Origin: Fragilaria radians
Taxonomy: Eukaryota; Bacillariophyta; Fragilariophyceae; Fragilariales; Fragilariaceae
Assembly: GCA_900642245.1 (NCBI GenBank)
Contig: CAAAJI010000775.1
Span: 1-21,813 of the forward strand
Reading direction: 5' to 3'
DNA length: 21,813 nucleotides
In this document: piece after piece, positions 7,705-14,857 of the stretch
How positions within the stretch are numbered: position 1 is the first letter of the stretch
Layout of the letters: every line of letters starts with the position of its first letter
Notes under the pieces: model-generated
Seen by the model: only the letters and a program-made list of their open reading frames with translations
The model's database searches: none
What the model was told of the DNA's origin: nothing
Program-made: the position numbers and the translations under genes

Positions 7705-9504
7705 ATGACCGCCTACAAGATTATCGATCATGTTTATGATGTCGTTGTCGTCGGCGCCGGCGGGGCCGGTCTGCGGGCAACGATGGGCGCGGCCGGCAAG
7801 GGCTTGAAGACGGCGTGCATCACCAAGGTATTCCCGACCCGCAGCCACACCGTCGCGGCGCAGGGCGGGATCGCGGCCAGCCTTGGCAACATGGGCCCGG
7901 ACCACTGGACCTGGCACATGTACGATACGGTCAAGGGCAGCGACTGGCTCGGCGATCAGGACGCGATCGAATATCTATGCCGTGAGGCGCCAGCTGCGGT
8001 TTACGAACTGGAACATGCCGGCCTTCCGTTCAGCCGCACCGATGAAGGCAAGATCTACCAGCGCGCATTCGGCGGAATGACCCAGAATATGGGTGAAGGT
8101 CCCGCCGCGCAGCGTACCTGTGCCGCCGCCGACCGCACCGGCCACGCGATGCTCCACACGCTCTACCAGCAGAGCCTGAAATATGACGCCGACTTCTTCG
8201 TCGAATATTTCGCGCTCGACCTGATCATGGAAGACGGCATCTGCCGCGGCCTGGTCGCGATGAATCTCGACGATGGCTCGATCCACCGCTTCGCCGCCCA
8301 GTCGGTCGTCCTCGCGACCGGCGGTTACGGGCGCTGCTACTTCTCCGCCACCTCGGCCCACACCTGTACCGGTGACGGCAATGCAATGGTGCTCCGCGCG
8401 GGCCTGCCGTTGCAGGACATGGAGTTCGTCCAGTTTCACCCGACCGGTATCTATGGCGCCGGCGTGCTGATCACCGAGGGCGCCCGCGGTGAAGGTGGCT
8501 ACATCACCAATTCCGAGGGCGAGCGCTTCATGGAGCGCTATGCTCCCTCCGCTAAGGATCTCGCCAGCCGCGACGTCGTGTCACGCTCGATGGCGATGGA
8601 AATCCGCGAGGGGCGTGGCGTTGGCGAGCTAAAAGATCATATTTATCTACATCTCGATCATATCGACCCTAAGATCCTTCACGAGCGCCTACCCGGCATC
8701 TCCGAAACCGCCAAGATCTTCGCAGGCGTAGACCTGACCCGACAGCCGATCCCGGTCACTCCGACGGTTCATTACAACATGGGCGGAATCCCAACCAATT
8801 ATCATGGCGAAGTCGTCACCTTGCAGGACGGCAATCCGGACTCGATCGTGCCCGGCCTGTTCGCGGTGGGGGAGGCGGCCTGCGTCTCGGTTCACGGCGC
8901 CAATCGTCTTGGCTCCAACAGCCTGATCGACCTGGTCGTGTTCGGCCGTGCTGCCGGCCTCAGGCTGGGCGAGATCCTGAAGCCCGGCGCCGCCCAGAAG
9001 GCGTTGCCGAAAAGCGGCGCGGACCTAGCGCTCGCCCGTCTGGACAGGTTCAGGCATGCCGAAGGCGGCAGTCCGACGGCGGAAATCAGGCTCGAGATGC
9101 AGCGGACGATGCAGGCCGACTGCGCGGTATTTCGCACCGAGCGCACACTGGACGAAGGCGTGGCCAAGATCGATGCGGTCTACGCCAAAATGGCCGATGT
9201 TCGAGTGACCGACCGCAGCCTGATCTGGAACAGCGACCTGATCGAGACACTTGAACTCGACAATCTGCTCGGCCAGGCGGTGGTGACCATGCATTCGGCC
9301 GCCAACCGCAAGGAAAGCCGCGGAGCGCATATGCATGAGGACTTCCCCAATCGCGACGACGCCAATTGGATGAAGCATACGATCGCGACATTCGACGGCT
9401 GGGGCGGCAAGGGCGGCAGAGTCGAGATCGACTATCGCCCGGTCCATGAGTTCACGCTGACCGACGACATCGGGTACATAAAGCCCAAGGCGCGCGTCTA
9501 TTAG
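7705..9504 (+). CDS. sdhA: Succinate dehydrogenase flavoprotein subunit
   Basis: A 599-residue catalytic subunit that oxidises succinate to fumarate and carries covalent FAD. The FAD-binding motif VVVGAGGAGLRA is near residues 14-25. The flavin-attachment histidine is His48 in RSHTVAAQGG. HPTGIYGAG, GARGEGG and HGANRLGSNSLIDLVVFGRA are the expected active-site and C-terminal FAD-contact blocks. The length is normal and no key residue is missing. The iron-sulfur subunit gene sdhB, which commonly follows sdhA, is not here; a LOG-family gene follows after 66 bases. Confidence 0.97.
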   Translation: MTAYKIIDHVYDVVVVGAGGAGLRATMGAAGKGLKTACITKVFPTRSHTVAAQGGIAASLGNMGPDHWTWHMYDTVKGSDWLGDQDAIEYLCREAPAAVYELEHAGLPFSRTDEGKIYQRAFGGMTQNMGEGPAAQRTCAAADRTGHAMLHTLYQQSLKYDADFFVEYFALDLIMEDGICRGLVAMNLDDGSIHRFAAQSVVLATGGYGRCYFSATSAHTCTGDGNAMVLRAGLPLQDMEFVQFHPTGIYGAGVLITEGARGEGGYITNSEGERFMERYAPSAKDLASRDVVSRSMAMEIREGRGVGELKDHIYLHLDHIDPKILHERLPGISETAKIFAGVDLTRQPIPVTPTVHYNMGGIPTNYHGEVVTLQDGNPDSIVPGLFAVGEAACVSVHGANRLGSNSLIDLVVFGRAAGLRLGEILKPGAAQKALPKSGADLALARLDRFRHAEGGSPTAEIRLEMQRTMQADCAVFRTERTLDEGVAKIDAVYAKMADVRVTDRSLIWNSDLIETLELDNLLGQAVVTMHSAANRKESRGAHMHEDFPNRDDANWMKHTIATFDGWGGKGGRVEIDYRPVHEFTLTDDIGYIKPKARVY

Positions 9505-9570
9505 GGAATTTCGAGCGACTCGATAACGAGGCTTTCCCCGTGGGCGTTCACGCACTAAGCCCGCCCGCTT

Positions 9571-10428
9571 ATGACCGATCATCGCCCGCCGGAACGTATT
9601 TTTCCCTCGTCCAAGGTCGACGCACAGGCGGCCAAGCACGTGCCGTCGTCGCCCCAGACCGAAAGCGAGGCGTACAAGCTCGCCTTCCAGGACACTGAGT
9701 TCCTGCTCCGCGAGGATCTGAGGCCGGTGCGGTTCCAGCTTGAGTTGCTGAAGCCGGAGTTGTTCATGAACGAGGCGAACATCGCGTCGACCTTCGTATT
9801 CTATGGTTCCGCCCGAATTCCTGAGCCGGCCAAGGCCGATACGTTGATTGCGGCGGCGCATGACGACCGGCAGCGCAAGGTCGCCGAGAGCCTCAAGGCA
9901 AAATCGAAATATTATGACGTTGCGCGCGAGCTGGCGCGGATGGCGAGCCGTTTTCCGCCGGATCCCAGGGGCAAGCGCCATTTCGTGGTCTGCTCAGGCG
10001 GCGGCCCTTCGATCATGGAAGCTGCCAACCGCGGGGCTTGCGACGAGGAAAAGGAATCGATCGGGCTCAATATCGTGCTCCCGCATGAGCAATTGCCCAA
10101 TACCTTTGTGACTCCCGACCTCAGCTTCCAGTTTCACTATTTCGCACTGCGCAAGATGCACTTCCTCCTACGCGCCCGGGCGGTCGCCGTGTTCCCCGGC
10201 GGGTTCGGGACATTCGACGAAATGTTCGAATTGCTGACCCTGATCCAGACCGGCAAGGTCCGCCCCATGCCGATCCTGCTATTCGGCAGGGAGTTCTGGG
10301 AGCGGGTGGTCGATTTCGAAGGACTGGCCGAGGAGGGCGTGATCTCGCCCGGCGACCTCGACCTGATCCACTGGTGCGAGACGGCCGAGGACGCCTGGGG
10401 CTTCGTCCGCGAATATTATCCCGACTAG
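9571..10428 (+). CDS. LOG family protein (TIGR00730-like; putative cytokinin riboside 5'-monophosphate phosphoribohydrolase)
   Basis: A 285-residue Rossmann-like protein with both signature motifs of the LOG family: GGGPSIMEAANRGA at residues 143-156 and PGGFGTFDE at 209-217. Characterised relatives hydrolyse nucleoside 5'-monophosphates to the free base and ribose 5-phosphate; some release cytokinins, others act on AMP as nucleosidases. This is a longer variant, with about 70 extra N-terminal residues and an insert before the first motif, so substrate cannot be assigned. The ATG at 9571 has no obvious ribosome binding site. It follows sdhA by 66 bases and may be co-transcribed or have its own start. 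Its stop lies 12 bases from that of the convergent DUF1801 gene. Confidence 0.87.
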   Translation: MTDHRPPERIFPSSKVDAQAAKHVPSSPQTESEAYKLAFQDTEFLLREDLRPVRFQLELLKPELFMNEANIASTFVFYGSARIPEPAKADTLIAAAHDDRQRKVAESLKAKSKYYDVARELARMASRFPPDPRGKRHFVVCSGGGPSIMEAANRGACDEEKESIGLNIVLPHEQLPNTFVTPDLSFQFHYFALRKMHFLLRARAVAVFPGGFGTFDEMFELLTLIQTGKVRPMPILLFGREFWERVVDFEGLAEEGVISPGDLDLIHWCETAEDAWGFVREYYPD

Positions 10429-10440
10429 GGGACCTGGCGC

Positions 10441-10896
10441 TTAGCAGCTGCCGCTTCGGCGAGCTTTTTCGGTAATTGCGATAAATTCGGCTGGAGTCGT
10501 GGCAGCGATCTCGTCCGCAATGACGTATTCGGCCAACTGGTCGATACGTTTGAAGCGGATGCAGCTCTTGCCCATGTCGAGCGACTTACCCACCGCCGCA
10601 TACGCTTCCTTCAGCCGCTCCGTGCGCTCCCGGGAGGAGTAAGCGCAATTGAGGTAGAGCGAAAAATGGTTCTTCTGCGCGGCTAGCCCGACATAGGCCA
10701 ATGGCTGGCCATTGTAGGTATCGGGATAAACATCGAGCGGGACGACCCAGCCGATCATTCCGTAACCAATGCCTTCGAGATAGCCCTCGGGCATCGCCCG
10801 ATTGACGAGATCACGGACGTGGGCGATCACGCTGGCCCGTTCGGGTGGAAGCTCGGCAAGATAGTCGGCGACGGTGGTTGCTCTGGAGCTGACCAT
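10441..10896 (-). CDS. DUF1801 domain-containing protein
   Basis: A 151-residue cytoplasmic protein matching the DUF1801 (YdhG-like) pattern. It has an N-terminal TVADYLAELPPERA helix, MPEGYLEGIGYGMIGW, then a beta-rich part (AYVGLAAQKNHFSLYLN) and a C-terminal SCIRFKRIDQL segment. The family's function is not settled. The ATG at 10894-10896 has GGGAG 7 bases upstream. The frame extends further upstream, but that section is an arginine-rich shadow of the cytochrome gene tail. It starts 10 bases after the cytochrome c stop, so it is probably the last gene of that transcript. Confidence 0.83.
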   Translation of the reverse strand: MVSSRATTVADYLAELPPERASVIAHVRDLVNRAMPEGYLEGIGYGMIGWVVPLDVYPDTYNGQPLAYVGLAAQKNHFSLYLNCAYSSRERTERLKEAYAAVGKSLDMGKSCIRFKRIDQLAEYVIADEIAATTPAEFIAITEKARRSGSC

Positions 10897-10906
10897 CGCT
10901 TGCTCC

Positions 10907-11557
10907 CTACTCCGGCTGAGGCGCAGTGGCGTTGGCCGGGGCCGCGGCGTTGGCCTCCGCCGGCGCTGCGGCATTGCCCTCTGCGGGCGCGGCCGCATTG
11001 CCGTCGGCCGGTGCAGCCGGAGCGGCTTCGGCCGGAGCGGCCGGGATCGGCAGGTTGCTGCCGGCCTTGTTCAGATAGACGATCACGTTGGCGCGGTCTT
11101 CCGGGCTGCCCAGACCGGCGAAGGTCATCTTGGTCCCGGGTGCGAAGCCGCGCGGGCTCGCAAGCCATTCGTCCATCGCCTTCCAATCCCAGTTTCCACC
11201 CTTGCCCTTGAGCGCTTCGGAGTAAGCAAATCCCGGGGCATGTTTGCCGATCGGCGCCCCCATGACTGCCCACAGATTTGGGCCAATGCCATTGGCACCG
11301 CCAGCCGCGACGGCATGGCAGGCCGCGCATTTCTTGAACACGGCTTCGCCTTTCACCGGGTCGGCCGAGGCAAGATAGAATTCTATTGGTTTGGCGTCTT
11401 CGCCGGCGGCGCCGCCTTCTTCGCCGCCGGGCAGGGCATAGCCGCCCTTCTCGACCTCACCCGCGTGATAGGCTTCACCGCTCACGATCCAGCCACCAAG
11501 CCCAATGATTCCGGCGAAAAGAACCCAGCCGGCGATAGTGTTGGTGCGGTTGTCCAT
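10907..11557 (-). CDS. Membrane-anchored c-type cytochrome with Ala/Pro-rich C-terminal tail
   Basis: A 216-residue class I cytochrome c. Residues 8-26 form one uncleaved membrane helix. The haem site is Cys77-Ala-Ala-Cys80-His81, and Met144 in GTKMTFAGL is the likely sixth ligand. The arrangement matches CycM or cytochrome c552-type electron carriers that move electrons from the bc1 complex to cytochrome c oxidase on the periplasmic face. The domain ends near residue 165. A 50-residue tail of Ala, Pro, Asn and Glu follows, with three 8-residue repeats, which is unusual for the family. The ATG at 11555-11557 follows AGGGG. It lies 67 bases after nudC on the same strand and is followed by the DUF1801 gene. 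Confidence 0.92.
   Translation of the reverse strand: MDNRTNTIAGWVLFAGIIGLGGWIVSGEAYHAGEVEKGGYALPGGEEGGAAGEDAKPIEFYLASADPVKGEAVFKKCAACHAVAAGGANGIGPNLWAVMGAPIGKHAPGFAYSEALKGKGGNWDWKAMDEWLASPRGFAPGTKMTFAGLGSPEDRANVIVYLNKAGSNLPIPAAPAEAAPAAPADGNAAAPAEGNAAAPAEANAAAPANATAPQPE
10934..11005 (-). repeat. Three 24-base in-frame repeats in the cytochrome c tail
   Basis: The repeats encode DGNAAAPA, EGNAAAPA and EANAAAPA (residues 185-208), followed by a partial copy (NATAP). They form a low-complexity, probably extended and disordered tail after the haem domain, and the copy number may vary by slippage. Confidence 0.8.
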
Positions 11558-11624
11558 GAAACCCCTGCGGTGTTGCCGATAAGCGTGGAATTGGCGATGC
11601 CTTTAGGACGCGGCCCGCGCGACT

Positions 11625-12473
11625 TCAAGCATCCGCGATCCAATGGTCGAGGAGCGTCCGCGCAATCGCAAATGGTGGGGGCGGCAGGAACGACGCGGCG
11701 GGATCGCCGTCCAGCGCCGCAGACACTTCGTCGCGGGTGAACCAGCGTGCATCCTCAAGCTCGGTTTGATCAATCGTCAGCCCGTCGCTGAGTGCGGCCG
11801 CGGTACAACCGATCATGAGCGAACTGGGGAACGGCCACGGCTGGCTCGCGAGATAGCGCACCTCGGTCACCATTATGCCCGCTTCCTCGCCAAGCTCCCG
11901 CGCCACCGCTGCCTCGATCGTCTCGCCCGGCTCGACGAATCCCGCCAGCGCCGAGTAGCGGCGCGGCGGAAATTGCGGCTGACGGCCCAGCAAAAGCCGG
12001 CCCTCGAAGGTTGCCAGCATGATCACCACCGGGTCGACCCGTGGAAAATGTTCGGCGTTGCAGGCGCTGCACCGGCGCGCCCAGCCGCCCCGGAAGACGT
12101 CACTCGGCGAACCGCACACCGCGCAGAAACTGTGTCGCAAGTGCCAACTCGACAGGCTCAGCGCGGCAGCGAACAGAGGGGCGTCGAATGCATCGAGCTG
12201 ACCAAGTATTGCGCGGGCATCCGGTCCTGCGGTCGCCCCTGGTAATGACGCGAATCGCGGCGCCCCACCAGCAAGACCAAGGAACAATGGCTCGTTTCCA
12301 GCGACTTTGGACCAACTCAATGTGCCTGCCGCATCGAGTTTGGGCACGCCTCCCGACCATAGCAGCGACCGGGCGTCGGTCCGGGCAAGCAGCGCCGCGA
12401 CGGCCTCGGGCTGGTTGCGCAGGGCGTCGGCGCGGTCGATGCCCGGGCCAGCAAAGAAGGGCTCAGGCGGCAA
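11625..12473 (-). CDS. nudC: NADH pyrophosphatase / NAD-capped RNA hydrolase NudC
   Basis: A 282-residue Nudix enzyme that splits NADH or NAD to NMN(H) and AMP; in E. coli it also removes NAD caps from RNA. The Nudix box GFVEPGE...RELGEEAGI is at about residues 178-200. The zinc ribbon has four cysteines (117, 120, 135 and 138; FCAVC and RCSAC). SQPWPFP at 210-216 is the motif that marks the NudC subfamily. No ATG fits at the start. I chose TTG at 12471-12473 because AAAGGA (12480-12485) lies 6 bases upstream. Longer versions would run deep into mutY. As called, it overlaps the mutY end by 11 bases, suggesting coupled translation. Confidence 0.92.
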   Translation of the reverse strand: MPPEPFFAGPGIDRADALRNQPEAVAALLARTDARSLLWSGGVPKLDAAGTLSWSKVAGNEPLFLGLAGGAPRFASLPGATAGPDARAILGQLDAFDAPLFAAALSLSSWHLRHSFCAVCGSPSDVFRGGWARRCSACNAEHFPRVDPVVIMLATFEGRLLLGRQPQFPPRRYSALAGFVEPGETIEAAVARELGEEAGIMVTEVRYLASQPWPFPSSLMIGCTAAALSDGLTIDQTELEDARWFTRDEVSAALDGDPAASFLPPPPFAIARTLLDHWIADA

Positions 12474-13452
12474 GACTCGTCCTTTGGTCGAGCACTGCCT
12501 GGACCGCGCGGCGATAGAGCGTCGGCAATCCCGCTTCAGAAAGTGTTTCGAGCGGCTGCCACCAGCCATCGCCGTCGGCCTCGTCGCCCCCAACCACGGC
12601 AAGGCGAAGCGAAAAATGCGTAAAGCCATGTTCAATCTCGGCCAGCATGACGCCGGGAGCCGGGGTGGCGCTCCAGGCTGGTCCGGGCAGTGCCGGCATG
12701 CCCCCGAGCAGCCCTTTTGGCGGCCGTCGTACTAGCCACAGCGCGCCGTCACGCTCGATCCAATGGGCAAGCCCGAATCGCATCGGCCGCGGCCTTCGTG
12801 CAGTCTTCTCCGGGAAGGCCTCGGGCCGTCCGAGCGCAAACGCGCGGCAGTCCGGCCGAAGTGGACATGCATTGCAGACAGGCATGCGCGGTCGGCAGAT
12901 CGTTGCGCCAAGGTCCATCATCGCCTGGGCAAAATCGTCCGCTTTGCCCGCTGGCACGAGGGCCGCAGCCGCGGTTCGGATAGCCGATTTATCCGACGTC
13001 GCCCCAAGCCGCGCCACGACCCGCTCGACATTGGTATCGATTGGCACCGTGTCCCTTCCGAACGCAATCGCAGCGATCGCCGCGGCCGTGTACTCGCCAA
13101 TTCCGGGAAGGCGCCGAAGCCCCGCCTCGGTATCCGGGAAAGAGCCCAGCGACGCGACTTGCCGCGCGCACTGGACGAGGTTGCGGGCCCGCGCATAATA
13201 TCCGAGCCCGGCCCATTCGTGGAGGACCTCCTCGTCGGGCGCGGCCGCCAGCGCCTCGACCGTTGGCCATCGCTCGACGAAGCGGAGGAACCGCGGCGTT
13301 ACCGTAGCCACAGTAGTCTGCTGGAGCATCACTTCGCTGAGCCATACGCGGTATGGTTCGGTGCGATCGCTTCCCGGCAAGGCCCGCCATGGCAACGCCC
13401 GCGCGTTGCGCCGGTAGTGGTCGAGCAGCCGGGACTGGGCACTGGCGGGCAT
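12463..13452 (-). CDS. mutY: A/G-specific adenine DNA glycosylase
   Basis: A 329-residue base-excision enzyme that removes adenine mispaired with 8-oxoguanine. Catalytic Glu40 is in LSEVMLQQTT and Asp139 in PIDTNVERV. The helix-hairpin-helix LPGIGEYTA is at 115-123. The [4Fe-4S] cysteines 186, 193, 196 and 202 have the standard C-x6-C-x2-C-x5-C spacing. The C-terminal part (from about residue 220) is the NudT-like domain that recognises 8-oxoguanine, with HGFTHFSLRL. I chose ATG at 13450-13452; a TTG at 13477-13479 would add 9 residues. It is head-to-head with dciA with only 14 bases between start codons, and overlaps nudC at its 3' end. Confidence 0.96.
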   Translation of the reverse strand: MPASAQSRLLDHYRRNARALPWRALPGSDRTEPYRVWLSEVMLQQTTVATVTPRFLRFVERWPTVEALAAAPDEEVLHEWAGLGYYARARNLVQCARQVASLGSFPDTEAGLRRLPGIGEYTAAAIAAIAFGRDTVPIDTNVERVVARLGATSDKSAIRTAAAALVPAGKADDFAQAMMDLGATICRPRMPVCNACPLRPDCRAFALGRPEAFPEKTARRPRPMRFGLAHWIERDGALWLVRRPPKGLLGGMPALPGPAWSATPAPGVMLAEIEHGFTHFSLRLAVVGGDEADGDGWWQPLETLSEAGLPTLYRRAVQAVLDQRTSLAA

Positions 13453-13466
13453 GGCGAGGCTATGGC

Positions 13467-14069
13467 ATGACCGGGGCAATGTCGAAACCGCCCAAAGGCC
13501 CCAGTGCTTCGAAAGCCCCCAATGCTTCGAAGGCCAGGGAAGAAGCTCCGCGCCGCAATCGTGCGCGCGCCACCGGCGATATCATCGCGGACATTGGCGG
13601 CCCGGCGTTCAAGCGCTTTGGCTTCGTCCAGAGCGCGGTGGTCAGTCGCTGGAAGGAAATCGTCGGCGAGCGCTACGCAAAGGTGTCGAGCCCCGAATCG
13701 ATTCGCTTTCCGACCGGCAAGAAGTCCGGGGGGACGCTGACCCTGCTGGTCGAAGGCGCGCATGCTCCTTTGGTCCAGCACTTAGGCCCAATGATCATCG
13801 AGCGGGTCAACCGCTTCTTCGGCTACCAAGCGATTGTCCAGATTGCCTTCCGCCAGGGGCGGATGCCAGGCGCCTCTCCACGTCGCGTCGCTCCTGCGAA
13901 AGGCCCCATCCCGGCCGAGCTGGGCGAAGGACTTCGAGCGATCGCCGACCCCGAGCTTCGGGCTTGCCTTGAATCGCTCGCGGGGCATATTGCCGGATCC
14001 AATGGTGCGCCCGCGTTCGATGCCACTGACGATATTCCAATTCCAATCATCCGGAGCAAACTGACGTGA
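13467..14069 (+). CDS. dciA: DUF721 domain protein, DciA-like replicative helicase loader
   Basis: A 200-residue protein whose central part (about residues 28-128) is the DUF721 domain. It runs from RATGDIIADIGGPAFKRFGF through VVSRWKEIVG to APLVQHLGPMIIERVNRFFG. DciA proteins with this domain recruit or load the DnaB helicase at the origin in bacteria that lack DnaC or DnaI. The N-terminus is basic and contains a short tandem repeat; the C-terminal 70 residues are less conserved. ATG 13467 has GAGG 7 bases upstream; an in-frame ATG at 13479 is the alternative. The last bases overlap the GTG start of the thioredoxin-fold gene (GTGA), so the two are translationally coupled. Confidence 0.85.
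   Translation: MTGAMSKPPKGPSASKAPNASKAREEAPRRNRARATGDIIADIGGPAFKRFGFVQSAVVSRWKEIVGERYAKVSSPESIRFPTGKKSGGTLTLLVEGAHAPLVQHLGPMIIERVNRFFGYQAIVQIAFRQGRMPGASPRRVAPAKGPIPAELGEGLRAIADPELRACLESLAGHIAGSNGAPAFDATDDIPIPIIRSKLT
13494..13529 (+). repeat. 18-base tandem duplication near the start of dciA
   Basis: Two adjacent 18-base units (13494-13511 and 13512-13529) agree at 16 of 18 bases. They encode KGPSAS and KAPNAS in frame, in a basic region before the DUF721 domain. Confidence 0.75.
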
Positions 14070-14830
14070 TTCACAAATCAATCTTGTGTGGTGTTGCCGC
14101 TGCCGCCTTTGCGATGTCCGCCTGCAAAGCGGAGCAAACCGGTAACGGCACGGCCGTTGCCAGCGGCGGGCCGGTGGAAGCGGTGCCGGCTCCCAATGGT
14201 GGGGACTGGTCGACGATCGTCGCGCAGACGCCCGAGGGTGGCTTCGTCATGGGCAACCCCAACGCTGCAGTGAAATTGGTCGAATTCGGATCAATGACCT
14301 GTCCGCATTGCCGCGAATTCGACGAGGCGGCCATGAAGCCGCTGACCGAGCAATATGTGAAAAGCGGCCGGGTTTCGTTCGAATTCCGCAACTATGTCCG
14401 GGACGGTTACGATATGGCGGCTTCGGTCGTTGCCCGCTGTGGCGGGCCCTCCAGCTTTTTCGGCCTGACCCGCCAGCTATATGCCGACCAGCCGCAGTGG
14501 ATCGCCAAGATCCAGGCCGCGGACCCGGCGCAGATGCAGGCGATCGGTGCGCTTGCGCCAAGCCAGCAGCTTGCCGAAGTCGCCAAGATTGCAGGTTTCC
14601 CGCAGTGGGCGGCAATGCGCGGCGTTCCGGCCGCCAAACTTGACGCATGTCTCGCCGATCCCAATGCGCCGACCAAGTTGGTCCAGATGCAGACCGATGC
14701 CACCGCGACCTACCCCGACATTCCGGGTACCCCATCATTCTTGCTCAATGGGAAGCTGATCGAAATCAAACCGGGATCGACCCCTTGGGAGCAGGTCGAA
14801 GCCGCGCTCAAGGCGGCCATTGGGGGCTAG
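14066..14830 (+). CDS. DsbA-like thioredoxin-fold lipoprotein (thiol:disulfide interchange)
   Basis: A 254-residue exported protein. Residues 1-19 form a lipoprotein signal ending in AMSAC, with Cys20 as the likely lipidated residue. The thioredoxin fold begins near residue 60; the redox motif is Cys79-Pro-His-Cys82 (the DsbA type), and the cis-proline loop is GTPSFLLNG near 225-235. Proteins of this group introduce or shuffle disulfides in periplasmic proteins. The start is GTG at 14066-14068, overlapping the dciA stop, with GGAGC upstream. It is followed by smc after 33 bases. The dciA - DsbA-like - smc order seems to be shared by related alphaproteobacteria (from memory), without an obvious functional link. 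Confidence 0.88.
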   Translation: MIHKSILCGVAAAAFAMSACKAEQTGNGTAVASGGPVEAVPAPNGGDWSTIVAQTPEGGFVMGNPNAAVKLVEFGSMTCPHCREFDEAAMKPLTEQYVKSGRVSFEFRNYVRDGYDMAASVVARCGGPSSFFGLTRQLYADQPQWIAKIQAADPAQMQAIGALAPSQQLAEVAKIAGFPQWAAMRGVPAAKLDACLADPNAPTKLVQMQTDATATYPDIPGTPSFLLNGKLIEIKPGSTPWEQVEAALKAAIGG

Positions 14831-14849
14831 CTCGCTCCTTTGCGCTCGC

Positions 14850-14857
14850 GGGGGGGG
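14850..14857 (+). promoter_or_regulatory. G-run ribosome binding site for the smc TTG start
   Basis: Eight consecutive G bases end 6 bases before the TTG at 14864-14866. They form the only Shine-Dalgarno-like element there and support this start, which gives the standard SMC N-terminus (KIRRLKLGGFKSFV). Confidence 0.5.

Noticed and set aside
9025..9981. Minus-strand open frame of 318 codons bridging sdhA and the LOG gene
   Set aside because: It crosses two well-supported plus-strand genes and lacks family features.
10874..11740. Plus-strand open frame of 288 codons
   Set aside because: Antisense to the cytochrome c gene; its composition mirrors the Ala/Pro-rich tail, and no domain is visible.
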